DNA of 64,000 nt from Lateolabrax maculatus (Eukaryota; Chordata; Actinopteri; Acropomatiformes; Lateolabracidae). The stretch lies in assembly GCA_031216445.1 (NCBI GenBank), contig CM062213.1:15005501-15069500 (forward strand), written 5' to 3'. Both the position numbers and the translations under genes were made by a program. The notes under the pieces were generated by a model that ran no database searches, had not been told where the DNA came from, and saw only the letters and a list, made by a program, of their open reading frames with translations. Shown here piece by piece: positions 37,572 through 52,000 of this stretch; the stretch's first letter is position 1, and each line of letters opens with the position of its first letter.

Positions 37572-40500
37572 CGATGCATCTATTCTCACAAACTGAAATC
37601 GCGGCACATAAAGACTCAGCTGTGTTGAGCACAAATACAGACTGACTGAACCACACACACTCTCAACCTTTAACTAGAGAGACCTCATTTTAAAGCTGGC
37701 TTATTGTGTTTAACAGATAGGCCTTCATGTTCCTGGTATAGTGCCCAGCTCTGGCAAATTATCATGGAGCTTCACTTCCAAGTACATTAAAGGATCAGCA
37801 TATCAAATTAGCTAGTTGTGAAATCCCTGTGGATTTGATTCTGAGAGGGCAGCGACCATGGGTGGCCTTTGCCTCTGTATGAATAAACACAGCATTACTG
37901 TCTCATTAGTCAATTTCTTCCTGGTGAAATGAATTATAGCCAAAGGTGGCTTGTGTGTAATACTTGATGTTTGACATAGCAAGGAGGGAAGGTTTTAACA
38001 CCTAGGTCACATTAGACGATTTAAACACAGACTAGCGGGCTGTAGTTCTGCCTGCTTTCCAAGCCAGCTTCTGTACAACGAGCCTCCGTTGACCAATTAT
38101 CTTATAATTTATATTATAAGTTTAATGATTATCTACCACTATATAGACTAGGGGGGAAAAAAACATAAATTTAATGATAAGACACTGATTACTTTTTCAT
38201 ACAAATACAACATATGCAATGAGTCTTAGAGACAGTTGTGCTGTCAAAGCCTATTCTGGTTGCTACCTCCATGAAAGCCTGAAATTTATTCGCTTTGCTT
38301 AAAATGGTTAGTATCAGTTTTACTTAATTAATGTTTGTCATTAGACAATGTTTTTTCCATGGTGCTTGGACATACACTTGTCAGTTTCTCATTATAAGAT
38401 TCCTATTTGTACATATGAAGTGTCATCTTGAGTGTAAACAGGCTGATAATATTCACATTTTGTGCTTCTCTTTAATTTGTCTGGCTTTTGCATGTATGAG
38501 TGAGAAGTAGTGAGCCACAACTTCATGACTGCTTTCAGAAAGAACATCCTGTTTACTATATTCTGCCCCCTTGAAAATAAGTAAATTTATAACAGCACAT
38601 TAGATCCACTTATAGTGCATTAGAGTACCTCTCTGTTTTTGTACTTATAGCCTTTGAATACTCTTTCCAAGAGGGAAGAAAACAAACACATTTAGTCGAG
38701 CTGGTGACATATTTCTCTTCTCTGCTTCCTCTCAGGCAACACGTGTGTGAGACTTGCAGCAGTTTATGGGAGATGAAAGGGCCTGTATTAATAATAAATT
38801 ATAAATGGCTGAATTATACATGAAAAGGAAAATCTAGGAAGCTGGCACTTTCAGGTGCAGTTATTACCATTACTTTAACTATAACAACTGGCAGATGACA
38901 ATTCATATAAGAGGATGAATTAAATGTCATTGCCAGGAACTAACTCAGGTTAATAAGTGTGTATAATGTGTGTGTGTGTTTGTGTGTGTGTACATACACT
39001 CTGATTGTAAATAAATATTATTATAACATTATTTCAGTGGTACTAGTAGCAGTAAAAATATATATTTGGTATTAGCAGAAATTAACTACTGTAAGAAGTC
39101 AAATATCAAAGCTATTTATTATTATTGTTTCAATCATTTTTTCATGTGTTTATTATGACTTGATGTTTCAATTAAAGCTGAGTGTTCCCTGTGGATATGA
39201 TGCCTGCCTGCTTTCATGGTAACAGCAGCATTAGCACCATATTTAACACGTAGCAGTCAACAAAAGCCAAACAACTAAAAAGCCCAAACTCCATCACAGC
39301 AGGTCCTCACATGTCTCTGTTTCCCTCCATCAGTCAAATCTAATATGTACCCAACCTAATCATTACAACGAGGTACACTTGTTGCCTTTGCAGGAGTGAA
39401 GGGAATATGTACCATCTTTTTCCTCCTTCCTTCTCCCTTCTATTAATGAGGTATCCCTTCCTTGTTTTTGTCCAACAGCTTGGACAACATGGATCAGAAA
39501 CCATCCTTCCACTTATCTCATTAGCGTAACATAGGTGTGTAAGCTACAGCGGACAATGACTCTGATGATGTTGGTCGCAACGCGTTGTTTATTGTAAATA
39601 CAGTTTGGCATGTAAAATAAAGGCATTTTAATTTTGCACAAATCCTACAGTGTGCCTTGGATTGTTTTTCAGGGAGACTTACTTTTTACATCTTTTTTTT
39701 TTAGACTATATAGCCCTTTACAATATGGAATAAGCACAGTACACCTGAAGTATCCAAAGAGCACCTGTATGTGATCACCACAAAGACCCAGCAGCGCTTC
39801 TACTCTATTGTCTTCACAGTACAAATATATGTACCATCACTTAAAAATGTGTGTTGTCAGTGCATACATGGAAAAACCCAGATTTGAACCAGTTTGCTTC
39901 CTTTTTTCCTTAATAAAGCAGATGTGAAGTATGGTGTTGAACCCTCAGATAGCTCTATTTGAAAAATCATAATTTCCAAAGAAAGGGTTCAGTGAGGTTT
40001 TACAAGAACAGTAGTTCTCAGAAGAAGAGAATAGGTTTCATACATTGCATTAATCACCTCTTTCCACATGGTCCAACTGCCCATTTTCTAATCACAGTTT
40101 GAAGCATGTCTGTAATAAGGGCTGTCAGATGGAAGGGCTATTAAAATAAATTCACATCCAATAAATATCACAGCAGTGAGTGAAACAGACAGACAGACAG
40201 ATAAAAGCAAAAAGAACCCCAAAGGGTTCATGGATGGCATAAAGGAAACAGATGTTTAAAGATATTAAAAGCTGTGTAGTTACACTGCACAAATCAATGT
40301 GAAGGAGGTGTTTGAAATGATCACCCTCGCAGCTGATGGTGCTTAAAACACCTAAGCTGACTGTTGAAGCTTCCTGATAAATATGATTTCTGTTTGATTA
40401 CTGATTTGACTACAGTAAATAAAAAATAAACTTCTGATCTGTTGTTTGTCATTACTGTGTATTTTTAAAATGTTCTTAAATCTTTTGTAATGAAGTTTCA

Positions 40501-43500
40501 ATTTAACAATATTATTGCTGGCACAAAGCTTCAACAAAAACTAAAACTGAAAAAGTCCATGTGTTTGCCATTAAAAATAGACAGCACACTTGACATGAAA
40601 GTAGCAGTACATTCTAAGAAATATTTTGATAGTAATTTACTAAAATCAATTTAAGTATTCTATGCTCTAATTACTATGATCTTTAATTAATTGCTAATTA
40701 GTCATAAGTTTTATCTTTCAAAGAGACTTAAAAGTTCAAAGTAATTAAGATTTCTAAATTATTATTACTACTACTACTGGTTAAATATCACAACTTGTAT
40801 ATTTCTTTTCACCTGTTACATACGGTACATTATTTATCATGAGTCTTATGCTATTTTGGATTTCAAATAAAGTATAAAGGCAGAGTGGCGTCACTGTGGG
40901 TGAATCTTAACTTCCAGCAAAGAGATCTGCAAAGACAGGGAGGGTGTGTGTGTGTGAGGACCTTGGATGTGCCCTTGTTGATGTAAATAACACTGTAGCA
41001 GTCAAAGGGGTTGAAATCCAAGCCATTCTCCGAGGTTCCCCAGCCAGCCTGTGACACCCTGTCCCCTCTGTGTGTGTATGTGTACGTGACATCTGACAAG
41101 GTCTTTGAATATTTAAACATTGCTAATGGCTGCACTTTTTTCTCACTTTCTGTTTGTTTTCTAGTCATTTATCTTTAGGTCAGAATCGTGTGGTTTGATC
41201 TTTTGTGGCTCCTCCATGTCTTTTAAAACTTTTAACAAACAAAACACACCAAAATATTTTGGGGTTTTGGCATCGGTGGAAACTCTGATGGGCTTTTTTA
41301 AAACTATTTTCTGACATTTTTTTAATTGATTAAATGAAAAGAAGAAAAAAAAAGGACCTGTACATAAAAACGCCCTCCTCATGTGCTGCAATGGCTTTAA
41401 AACAACTATCTTTAGATGACTTGTTAATAAAAACCAAGCACCCCTCTTTTTTTGCGACTCAGCAAGCAACAAGCATATCACATGCCGGGTTTTATTACAA
41501 ACCTTATTCCTTGTTAAGTCAAAAAAATCTGCATGATGCCTTTAATAATATTAATAATAATCATGTACAGTTACTGCATGACATGAACATTAGTCACTTG
41601 TAACATTAGTAATCAACCCTCTGCCTGCCATGGGGATGAGGAAACACATTCGCTAAACCCTTTTAATAAAAACAATGTATTAGTAATGATAATGGATTCT
41701 ACTTCGACTTTGTGAAGTTTTAAGAAGAAACACAATGACTGTGTATACGTCTAACAGGCTGTCACATATATAAATAATTTTTTTGTTTGTTTGTTTGTTT
41801 GTTGATAATACATCAGCCTGAACTCAAAACAGCTCACCAGCTACCTACCATAGCAAGTCCCTATAATCACATCCCGATATTCAGTCTGAACTTGAAGCAA
41901 ACCCACACATAAATCTTAATACAAGGTTTCATGAAGTGTTCAAGCTCGTTTTCTAACCACATTTCTGAAACTGTGTGATCACTCTTAACTACACTTTCTC
42001 CTGTGACTGATTTACACAGCAGTCAGAAAGGGTGTAGTAGAATGAGTGCAAGTAGAGACTCAGAGGAACAGAGGTTCTATTAAATTACTGCCATGGAAAT
42101 GGATGCCACAAAACGGGCTTTAGAGTCTGGAAAGCTTGATTTTCATCTGAATATTTTTTAAAGAATAACTGACTTTGGCATTTATTGACTCATAATACTG
42201 TCCAAACCTCTTAGTTGTCAAATTAAATACAAACAGTATGAATCAGGATAGTGCAGTGGCACATGTACTGCAATGACATTAAGAATAATATAATTCATGT
42301 GTTATTAAGTTACAGATGTCTAATATAAAGAGACTCAAATGAGATTTTAAAAGACAAAACAAAAGTCTTTTTAGAAATGCCGAATGAGGAGAAACTTAGC
42401 ATAACGAGCACTTGAAGACACTTGAAATGAGGGTCACTATCAATGATTTCTCATTAAATTAAATGAATAACATTTTCATTAACATCTCGTTTGTCAGTGT
42501 CTCATTTCAGCACTTACTGATTCAGGAATAATAATCACAGTAAGTTGTAGCAAGGATATTGAACACAATCATACTTCATTGCTTCTTGATGTTGTTTGTC
42601 CTCATCATCTGCATTTTTAAAACTCACCTGTAGTATAGTAAAATATCCCCGTATTGTTTGCATTAGAGGATATAGTCATAAACTGAGCTCAGATTAATAT
42701 TTCATCTATTTCATGTGGTCAAAAAGATGGGAAAAAATGTCCTCCGTATCAAAGTGCATTTGCAGGGATAAGTAGGTATTTCTTGCCCTGCATGTAAGAT
42801 ATAAATGTAGCTTTGGGCTAAACTGCAGACTTCAAAGAAAGGATATGCAGGAAGGAAATAAGCCAGTCGCACTGGAGCATGCCTTTTTTAACACCTTGAC
42901 CAGGGACCACAGACAAGTCTGTCTGGTCTCCAAACTACTTTTTGTCACAAAAACACACGCAGGAAGGGACACGGGATCTGACACAATTCCATACGTGGGA
43001 CAGGGTATTTTCTTCCAAAATGGAAACGAGCCGCCCAACTGGTTTGTGAGCTGATTTACGAGCTGATGTGCAGCAAAAACACAAGGAAGAAAAAGAAAGG
43101 AATATGGGTGCGAGAATGGATTGGGATCCACAGGAAGGTTTAAGCCAGACAACATTAATTTTTACATCAGCTTATAATTCCAACCGAGCTTGTCGAAGAT
43201 CTGGCACATGAAATTTCCAAGTGAGGTCAAAACAGTGTGCAGGACCATATTTAATAACTGTGGACAATAGGAATGTGTGCATGTACGGGATAGGTGTGTT
43301 AGGGTTAGGTGGTATGTGACTGGGGTCTGTCCGTGTCTGGGATAAAAAGTAATTTGTGTAAAGGAGCAAAGGGGAAGCATAAAATCCGAGCTCTAAATAG
43401 GACATCAAAATAGATTTGCTGTCAGTTTGCTGTGTTTGTTTTCAGATGTCTGAACTTACCTGGCTGCGTAGCACAGATGGATGACGGTTAAGGGGGGGGT

Positions 43501-45421
43501 GGGCCGCGGAGCCGACTGGTGGTGCATGCAAGCTAGAAGTAGTTTTATGCTGCAACCTGACACCATCACTGCATTCAGCACAGTCAACGTTGCTCTTCCA
43601 CACCATCACCTGTAAGGTGAAAATAAATTGTTGAATATAAATAGAATAAAAATATAAAGTTTTGCTTTCACTTTTACAAAATTTGAATTCATTTTAAGGA
43701 GTGTTGCCTTTTGTATCACTATCAGTGGTATGAGAAAGGCACATGATTTGGCTACCAAGACAACAGCAAGCCAATCAATAGGGTATATCTAGTTCAATGT
43801 TTTAGAATCAGTTAGAAGAATAAAGTGATCACCTGTTCATCTGAACCTCCAGAGGCAAAGTACTCTCCTGTCCTGGAAAATGCCACACAGGTCACTGGAC
43901 CCTGGAGTGATGGAAAGAGAAAAAGAAGCTGTTTACACATATGAAGTCTGGACAATGTGTGGACAAGGAGGCAGGACATGACAAAAAAAAGCTGCGGGTG
44001 TAATTCAACGTTTTTAAGATTTTCACCAGAAATAAACAGGTTTTATTTGACAAGAAATCACACAAGGTCCTTTCTCCCATCAATGCTAGCTTCACAGCAG
44101 AGTGTTCAGGCACAGTCAAAACAATGCAGCAGGCTGCGTTTATACAGAACCAGCGCAGGAGTAAAATACAGCGGGTGTGGATGAGAGGGGAGCTGACTGC
44201 TGGAAGTCAACACGCCCACTCATTTGCCGTGAATTGTCCGCTCCAACTGATTCAGACATTTCCGTTGACACATACAGCGTGTCCGGACAATGTCCGGATA
44301 ATTTTAGGGTTGCAGTACATGTGTGAAAGTGGCTAGAGCGATGAAGAATGGAGGTGATAAAACACTAAATATATATCGACAGCACCATATCCCAAGTTTG
44401 CCTTACCTGCAGTTGCCTTTAATAATACCTGTGAAAGTAATGCTGTCTATGTGTTGCACTTAGCCCATTCATTAATTTTGAAACCCTACACATAGTAACT
44501 TTGAATAATATGAATAATCAAACGGTTCCTCTGCCAAACAATATAGCTGCAGTGAAAATGTAGGTGTTAAAGAAAAAAATTGGGGGGCGAATAAATACTA
44601 CATAATTGAACAAAATAAAGAATACAAAAATACAAATATGTATTCCAAACACATTTGCTTAAAAAGTTATATATTAAACATACAATGACAAGACACGAGC
44701 TGGAAGAGGGTGTTTTTGAGTCTATAGTTCATGGCATTTAGGAAACTGGTTTTTAAATCATGTGAAGAAACAAAATTATGCTCAGAACAGAAGCTCCTGC
44801 ATCTCTTTCTGTATGTGTGTGTGTGTATGTTTTTATGTGTGTGGAGGAACGGGTGGGCGTGTGGGGCTGTAGCAGAGCAATCAATAACAGAAACTGAGAC
44901 TCAGGTGGGGTGAGGTCACACATGATCGCAGCCAAAAAGGATCACCTGCAGATGTCAGGACTTTGGCACGCCGTGTGTGTGTGTGTGTGTGTGTGTGTAA
45001 GAATCTGGAGTGTAGACAGACTCCAACTACAAAATCTCAGAAATCATGCTCTCTCTTGGTATATTATTTTCTCTGCCTTACAATGCAGAATAGGGTCAAC
45101 GATTACGGCCTGAGCCCTATGAATGTGTTCAAAGAGCAGATGAAGGAGAGAACAAACAAAAGAAGGGAAAAGAAACAGACAGGGAGGCTGCTGGGAAGAA
45201 AATGGAGCTGTGTCCTGTGGCTGGCACCCAGACAGGCTGGTTTGGGTGAGGAATGGTTTCCCAGAAGCACCTGAGAGAAGCAGACAGTGTCACTATGGCA
45301 ACGCGACGGCCTGACAGACAGCATGTTCTGTCTGTGCTCTGACTAATGCCTGCTGCCAGGCTGGCACTTGCCACGGCCACACACACACACATGCACACTA
45401 ACACACGCGCACACACGCGCA

Positions 45422-45488
<67 letters not shown>

Positions 45489-48400
45489 AGAGAGTCTGAC
45501 GGGCCATTGAACCTAACTGGCACATTTTATGTACTGATAAATTAACAGGGGTTACAAAAACCAGACAGGCCCCACATGGTGCTCTACATAAAGTTATGAC
45601 TAACAAAAATGATGGCATGCTTGGAGTGGCTATATTTCTTACACTTGTTATTTCTTTAATATATACCTTTAAAAGCAGTTAGAAATAGTTGCATTTATCT
45701 ATCATCCTGCAGATCTGCATTTGTCCTTTAACTAACATTAGCACCAGTAGCACAATGAAGGCAGACCTCTCAGTCTTTAGCGGCCCCTGGTCGGTCCTCT
45801 GCAGCAAGCTGCTCAAAATGCGATCGAAATATGAGGCTTTATTACATGCTTTATTACTATTGGAGATTTAGCCCGCAAAACCACACGATTGTGTAGACAC
45901 TGCTCTGTTTGGTTTCAGACGAAATTATCCAATGAGAGGTGGAACAACGCATGTCTGTGATTGTGTCGGTTAATGATTATGTCAAGGCAGTTTAATGCGG
46001 CGTCACTATGACGATCAGCTAAGAATCCCGCCCACAGTGAGGGGGTGCTATCTAGAGGAAAACGAAATTGAGAAAAAGTACCTGGTACCATGCAATGGAA
46101 ATATGGCTTTAGTGGCCACAGTTTGAATCACAGGTCAGACCAGAAAGACTTTTTCCCCATACCTAACCATGACAAAAGCGCAGCAGTAAAAAATATATAA
46201 AAAGATATAAGATAAATGTAATACACATTCAAAAATATTTTTTAACATTTATATTATAAAATGTGTATTATTAAGGCTAAATTAATATGTTGAATACATT
46301 CCCTTCCTTATAAAATATTTGCAGAGAAAGAATATGAAACCTACATTGTTTACGACCATGCTTGCTTTCTAGCAGCCTTTTTGTTTCTTGCCTTTGTTGG
46401 TGGATTGCTAAATTTCTTACCACTTAACCACCACCAACTGTTGATCAGTGGAATATCATGAAACCATCGCCAGGACTGTGTATCACATCACCCGTACGCA
46501 CCATGCATACATGTATGTCCATGGGGCCCACTCTTAAAACATTGCTCTATAGCGCTCCTATTGGTCACAAACTCCACCGGGTACTTTTAATAAATACATG
46601 CAGCAGCATGAAGGCCATCTGGGCCCATTTTTTTGTCTTCGCCATACCATCTTTTTAACTTAATTTAATTATGGAGAAACACTAGCATCTCATCTCTTTC
46701 CTGGGCTCTTCAAAAGCCAAGTGTACTTTGTTGAAGACTTTCTTCATAAAAAGTTTTGGTTCACACTGTGAAAGTCAGTTATCAGACAGAGGAGCAGAGA
46801 CACAAATTAACCAAAATTAGACTGATTCAACCCAGCCAGGTAAGATCCCCCTGAGGCGAGGTAAACAACACGTTTGCCAGATTAAACAGAAAAAACACTC
46901 CCTCAGAGCCCTCATGTGTTTTCACATACAGTACATGCACATAAGTCTACACATACACACAGATGAACACATGCAAGCAGACACATAAACACACATATAC
47001 CTCGCACCCACAGCGAACAGATGGGGGTCTCTCCCATATCTAGCTATGCGACTGGAGAGACAATTAACACCCTGAGTGCGGCCAGCACCAACAGATTGGA
47101 GGAGTCACCACTGTGCCAAAAAGAACAACAACAGAAACTGAGACAGAGTGCAGGAGATGACAAATTTGGAGGTGTGAAGAGAGAAGGGGAAAAAGTCCTT
47201 TTTTATCTTGACAAAGAGAAGAGTCTTGGCAAAGGGTTCAAGAGAAGCACAGGTGACACAGACAAAAAAGACAGAATGAGAGACAGTCAACGTGTACAGA
47301 GGGATAGATAAACAGATGGACCACATGTGGTACTGGCAAGCCACTGATTTCCACAACTAGCCAGCAGATACAGTCAGTGAGTCGTCCGGCCAACTGCTCC
47401 AGCCAGCCAAAATGTGAGTACATGAGAGGCAGGAGAGAGGGAGGAGATAGGAGTAAATAGAGATGGACAAGGAGGAAAATGTGGATGATAATGATGGTGG
47501 GAATGCTAAACCATCCCAAAAACACACTGAGGGGAGTCTGAGAAAAAGGACGGGACGGAAACAGAGAAGAGGAGGAAGACAAGAAGAGGAGGAGAGGATC
47601 CAGAAGAATGGAGGCAGAAACACAGTTCTGTTTCCTTCCAACAACCCTGAGATGAGTCATCGTGAGTGGGCTGCCCGCTCGCCTGGCAAGTACTAAAATA
47701 TACCAAATACAAAAAAAAAAGGCATCATACACACACACTCACACTTCAGACAATCAAACATGCACAAAGGAGATGTCAAACACACTCACACATAACTGTC
47801 CACTCCAAACCTTACACACACACACACACACAAGCAAAAGTAGCAGAGCAGACTACAGACATGACCAGGGCAGGAATTTCACCTGTGGCCACAACAGTCA
47901 TGCCCTTCTGAAATCATATGCCCATCGACCACTGTGGCCTCGGTGCCCCGCACTCTGCCTGTTTTGTTTTTTTCTTTCCCTACCCTGCCTTACTGCCTTA
48001 GTCGGTCAAGTCTTCCCCGGCAACGTAATGTTGGTACACGTACTTGATTGGTTAACAGTAATGGGATCAACACGTGTGACCAATAAAAATACAAGGATTA
48101 AAAGAGCTCTCGTTTTGAAGTTTCTGACCGAACTGGGAAAAGTGGCAGTATTGTCTCTACCCAATACTTACATCCTGTCCAATCGGTACTGTGCATGAGC
48201 AACTCTCAACACAGATGAAAAGGAAGTGAGATGGCTCACTCTTCAGCCAGCTTACTTCCATCATCAGCTCCGGAAAAAACAATGAGTTTAACTCAGAATT
48301 TTATTGATTAAGACTTTTTATAATTGATGCAACTGTGTTTTACTCTTATTGACTCTTTATGTCCTTTATAGTCATGTTCAGAGTTAGCCTGAGTTAGATG

Positions 48401-49020
48401 AATGTGCGAGTTTATGTCATCGAGTGTGCAGAGGCCAATCACAACCGTTTATGTCATATGGGGTGGGTTTGGAACGATGACTGACAGAGAAACGCCATTG
48501 AGGCATTTTTGTAAAAAACCAAGATGAGGGCCAATATTGTGGAAGGTTCTGTTGATTCCGCTATCGCTTCAGTACTAAACAAACTGGACGGTATATTTTC
48601 CCTAAAAAAAAAAATGCACTGCACTTAAAGCTTTTGTTGATAAGAAAGATGTGTTTGCCATACTTTCAATAGGACGTTCGACACAACATTTCGCTGGTCT
48701 GATTGGTCTTTTGTGCCCCTTGATAACGCCCCTTGGAAATCCAGAGGTTCCAGACTAATATTGCCCCACTAACGGCCAAGTGGCCTGGACATGACCTATC
48801 ATGACAGGGTAAACTACACAGTTAGGTCTGAAGAATATCTAAACAATAGTCATGTGTCATATGTGTCTGTGCATGCCTACCTGGTGTCCATGCAGTGTAT
48901 ACAGTAGCTTGCCCTCTACGAGGTCCAGTATCTTCATTGTGGAATCGCTGGACGCAGTGATGAGGAAATTACCAGCTGGATGGAAGGATAAGTTGTTCAC
49001 CACACCACTGTGGACTGGAA

Positions 49021-49053
<33 letters not shown>

Positions 49054-52000
49054 TATAAATATCAGATAAAAAAAAAAGTATTTCTATTTCCTCTCTAAAT
49101 TGTATGTCAGAGGCCCAGGTCAGTTATACACCAGCATCTAAGGGGTGGTTAAGAGTTCAGTGTCTTGCTCGAGGACACTTCAGCAGGCCAGATGCTTGCT
49201 TACATGGTTGCCTGGATCCTAGTGGAGTGCACTGCTGCTGTTCATCACAATGCTTCAGTTGCTGTGTAACTTGACAATGGCTTAACATTAGGTTTACATT
49301 AGCACATGTCATTACGTCAAGTACAGTAGCCAATGGCAACTAATCAAAACTTCTCCAGACCTGAAATTATTCTACCCAGTGTTGAGACTGGTTTCTTGAC
49401 TGAGGCAAAATGAGGACAGCAGACATTCGACGAGCGATGTGGGCCCTCTGCTGACTGCCAGATGCTATGACATATATGAGATATACTGATACCATTTTAG
49501 TTTGGCTTAGGTTCACACAAGGATAGTAAGAAAAGTAAAAACACTTCAATAACAACCAAAAAAAAAAAAAAAAAGTTAAATCCACCACCCAATAGCAAGG
49601 TAAGATGACTTAAAGAGAACTTAACATACTACTACTTAACAATAATTCCCATGGGTATCTAACAGTAACCACAATGTATTTTAAATCACATTTTTACACT
49701 TCAGGCTGACAAAATTGTTTTTTAACTAAAGTATGTGAAGTGAAGCACAGTGGAAAGGAGGAGAAACAAGAGGAGAGGAAAGGCTTTTATCTTAATGCCC
49801 CATCTCTTCAGACAGATGTGATTATCCATTATTAGATCTCACAGCTCAAATCCATTTAAGAGAGCTAATGAGAACAATCAGACTGAGTGGCATATTATAA
49901 AAGCCTGTAAAACTCACTTGTGTTGTCTGAGTATAAAACTTCTATTAATATAAGAGCCATACGGCATCAAGAGTGGTTAAACTGAGAGTCTTGCAAAAAA
50001 AAATTGTAAATGCTTCTATGAATGTTTAAGTACGTCTTTAGGGTTGATGTGGTTGTCATTTATTAATGCAAATAACAGCCTTGCATTAAAGCGAGGAATA
50101 TGCAGTGATTGAATAAAATTGTTTTTCTGTAGCACTCGACCATGATCTTCAAATGACTTCATTGTAAACGAAATACTTCTTATAAAAGGTCTTTACCTTG
50201 GTAGTGCTGTAGCATCTTATGTGATCGGATGTCCCACACCTTGACAGAGTTGTCAGTACTGGCCGCAGCGATGCATGTTCCACTGGGATGGAAGTCCACA
50301 TGGTTTGCATAACTTGGGGGAAAGAAAACATCATAGTTAATGAAATGAGGTCTTTGGTCAAGCTGTTATACTACTTAAAATAAATACAATTATTCCAAAC
50401 AGTTAATTCAAGAAACACAAAACCTGTTTTTAAAATATTACTTGGAAATACTACTGTACACAATAAAACATTTTTTTTTTTTAAATTCTACATTTGAGCT
50501 GATGCTTTTACAGAGGTTTGAAATGAATGAGTTTGTGTTCAGTGCCTTGGTTACAGGAGTTTTGACAGGACACATGATTACGAGACCGGTCACCTTTTTC
50601 AGTTGACTCTGAAACATCAGTGTAAATGCAAGTCTAATTTTATATTCCATACAGTACATTATGCTCTAAATCCCCAGTATTTACAAAAATACCAGAATAA
50701 ACTATGATATAATAAACTATAATTAAAAAAACAGATTCTGCTTCTCTCCCTGCAATTCATTCTCCCACACATAAGAAAATTTCTTTCCAATGCACCGTGC
50801 TGGACTTCTGGTGTCCAATACTCACCCAGCATGTTCGTAGAAAGAATGAATACACTCTCTGCTATTCTTATCCCACAGCTTTATAGTCTTATCATCACTG
50901 GACGACACAATCAAACGATCGTCTGGGGAAAACCTGCAAGAAATGTATTAGATATTCGAGATAAAAAACCTTCATCTTCAAAGTCTTCATCCTTAATTTT
51001 ACAAATGATATGTATTTATTAAAGTTCTAAAACTATTCACAAATGTATAGAATTTTTGTATATAATACAAACAACAGAATAAGTAGAAATATCTGCAGCA
51101 GCCAATGATATATCATTGTAAAAACTGTATGTATGTGTGTGTGTGTGCGTGTGCATCGTACTTGGCACAGCGGACCCAGTTGATGTGCTGGTTGAGAGAG
51201 AACAGAAACTTTTGCCTGTGGACAGTCCACACTTTGATGGTCTTGTCGTCAGAGGCTGTGACCAGAGTCTGTCCGTCACCAGAGAAGTTAACACTGCGCA
51301 CCGTGGCAGTGTGAGCCCTGAAAGCTGTCGACTCAGCCTTCCTGTACACACACACACACAAACACCAAGACAACCCTAAAGTTTAAAACAAACCAGTGGG
51401 TGTTCAGAAATGTATGCCTTCTTCTGTGGTGGCAAAAGCAGGAAATTCTATACAATTGTTCAGTTTTGTTGCTTTTATCAGTCAGCATCATTGTCTTTTG
51501 TTGTAGCTTTCTAGTGGAATAATATAACAATGAGGGATGATAGAATGCACTAAAAAACAAAAGGTGGAATACGTCAAAACTCACATGCTGGGGACCCAAA
51601 GACGTACAGTCTTGTCTCTGGAGGCAGATGCAACCAGGTGGCCAGAGGGAGAAAACTGAACGGAAATGACAGCATCTTTGTGTCCATCAAAACGATACGC
51701 TCGCATCTGGGGTTTCATGTTCCAGATCATCACACAGGAGTCCATAGAGCCTGTGGCTGGGAGAGGAGTGAGCACAGGTGAGTGAACTGAACACATTGTG
51801 TCTGACTACAGAAACACACCACACAGAAAATACAAGAAAAAGACAACTGCAAACTGGTGCAGCAAATTATCTAGCCACAGGGAGATAAGAACAAAAGGCA
51901 AAGAGTAAAATGGAGTAGCCGTTACCGATTTGCTTCATATTGCAGCTTAGATCGACACTTGTCACAGTGTCCCTGTGACCCTTGAAATGCCTCTCTAGGG

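Larger units (their letters stand above)
28840..43459 (-). other. poc1a: POC1A intron 9 (14.6 kb)
   Basis: The largest intron. It contains a LINE tail with a nested MITE (34415-35060), several microsatellites (33129-33181, 36181-36212, 37504-37570, 41784-41803), a possible retroelement end (39500-39670) and an orphan coding-like exon (40962-41092). Long stretches such as 28900-30000, 31000-33000, 35100-37100 and 37700-39400 hold nothing I can identify. Confidence 0.6.
43902..48880 (-). other. poc1a: POC1A intron 7 (5.0 kb)
   Basis: Contains a possible MITE (45700-46130), a large CA array (45379-45486), purine-rich sequence (47440-47620) and MITE copy C (48384-48768). No coding exon recognised; reading frames of 100 or more codons near 45129, 47238 and 47662 are low-complexity. 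Confidence 0.6.

Noticed and set aside
48000..48200. CACGTG and CCAATAAA motifs considered as a promoter
   Set aside because: Isolated short motifs inside POC1A intron 7 with no CpG island or downstream gene.
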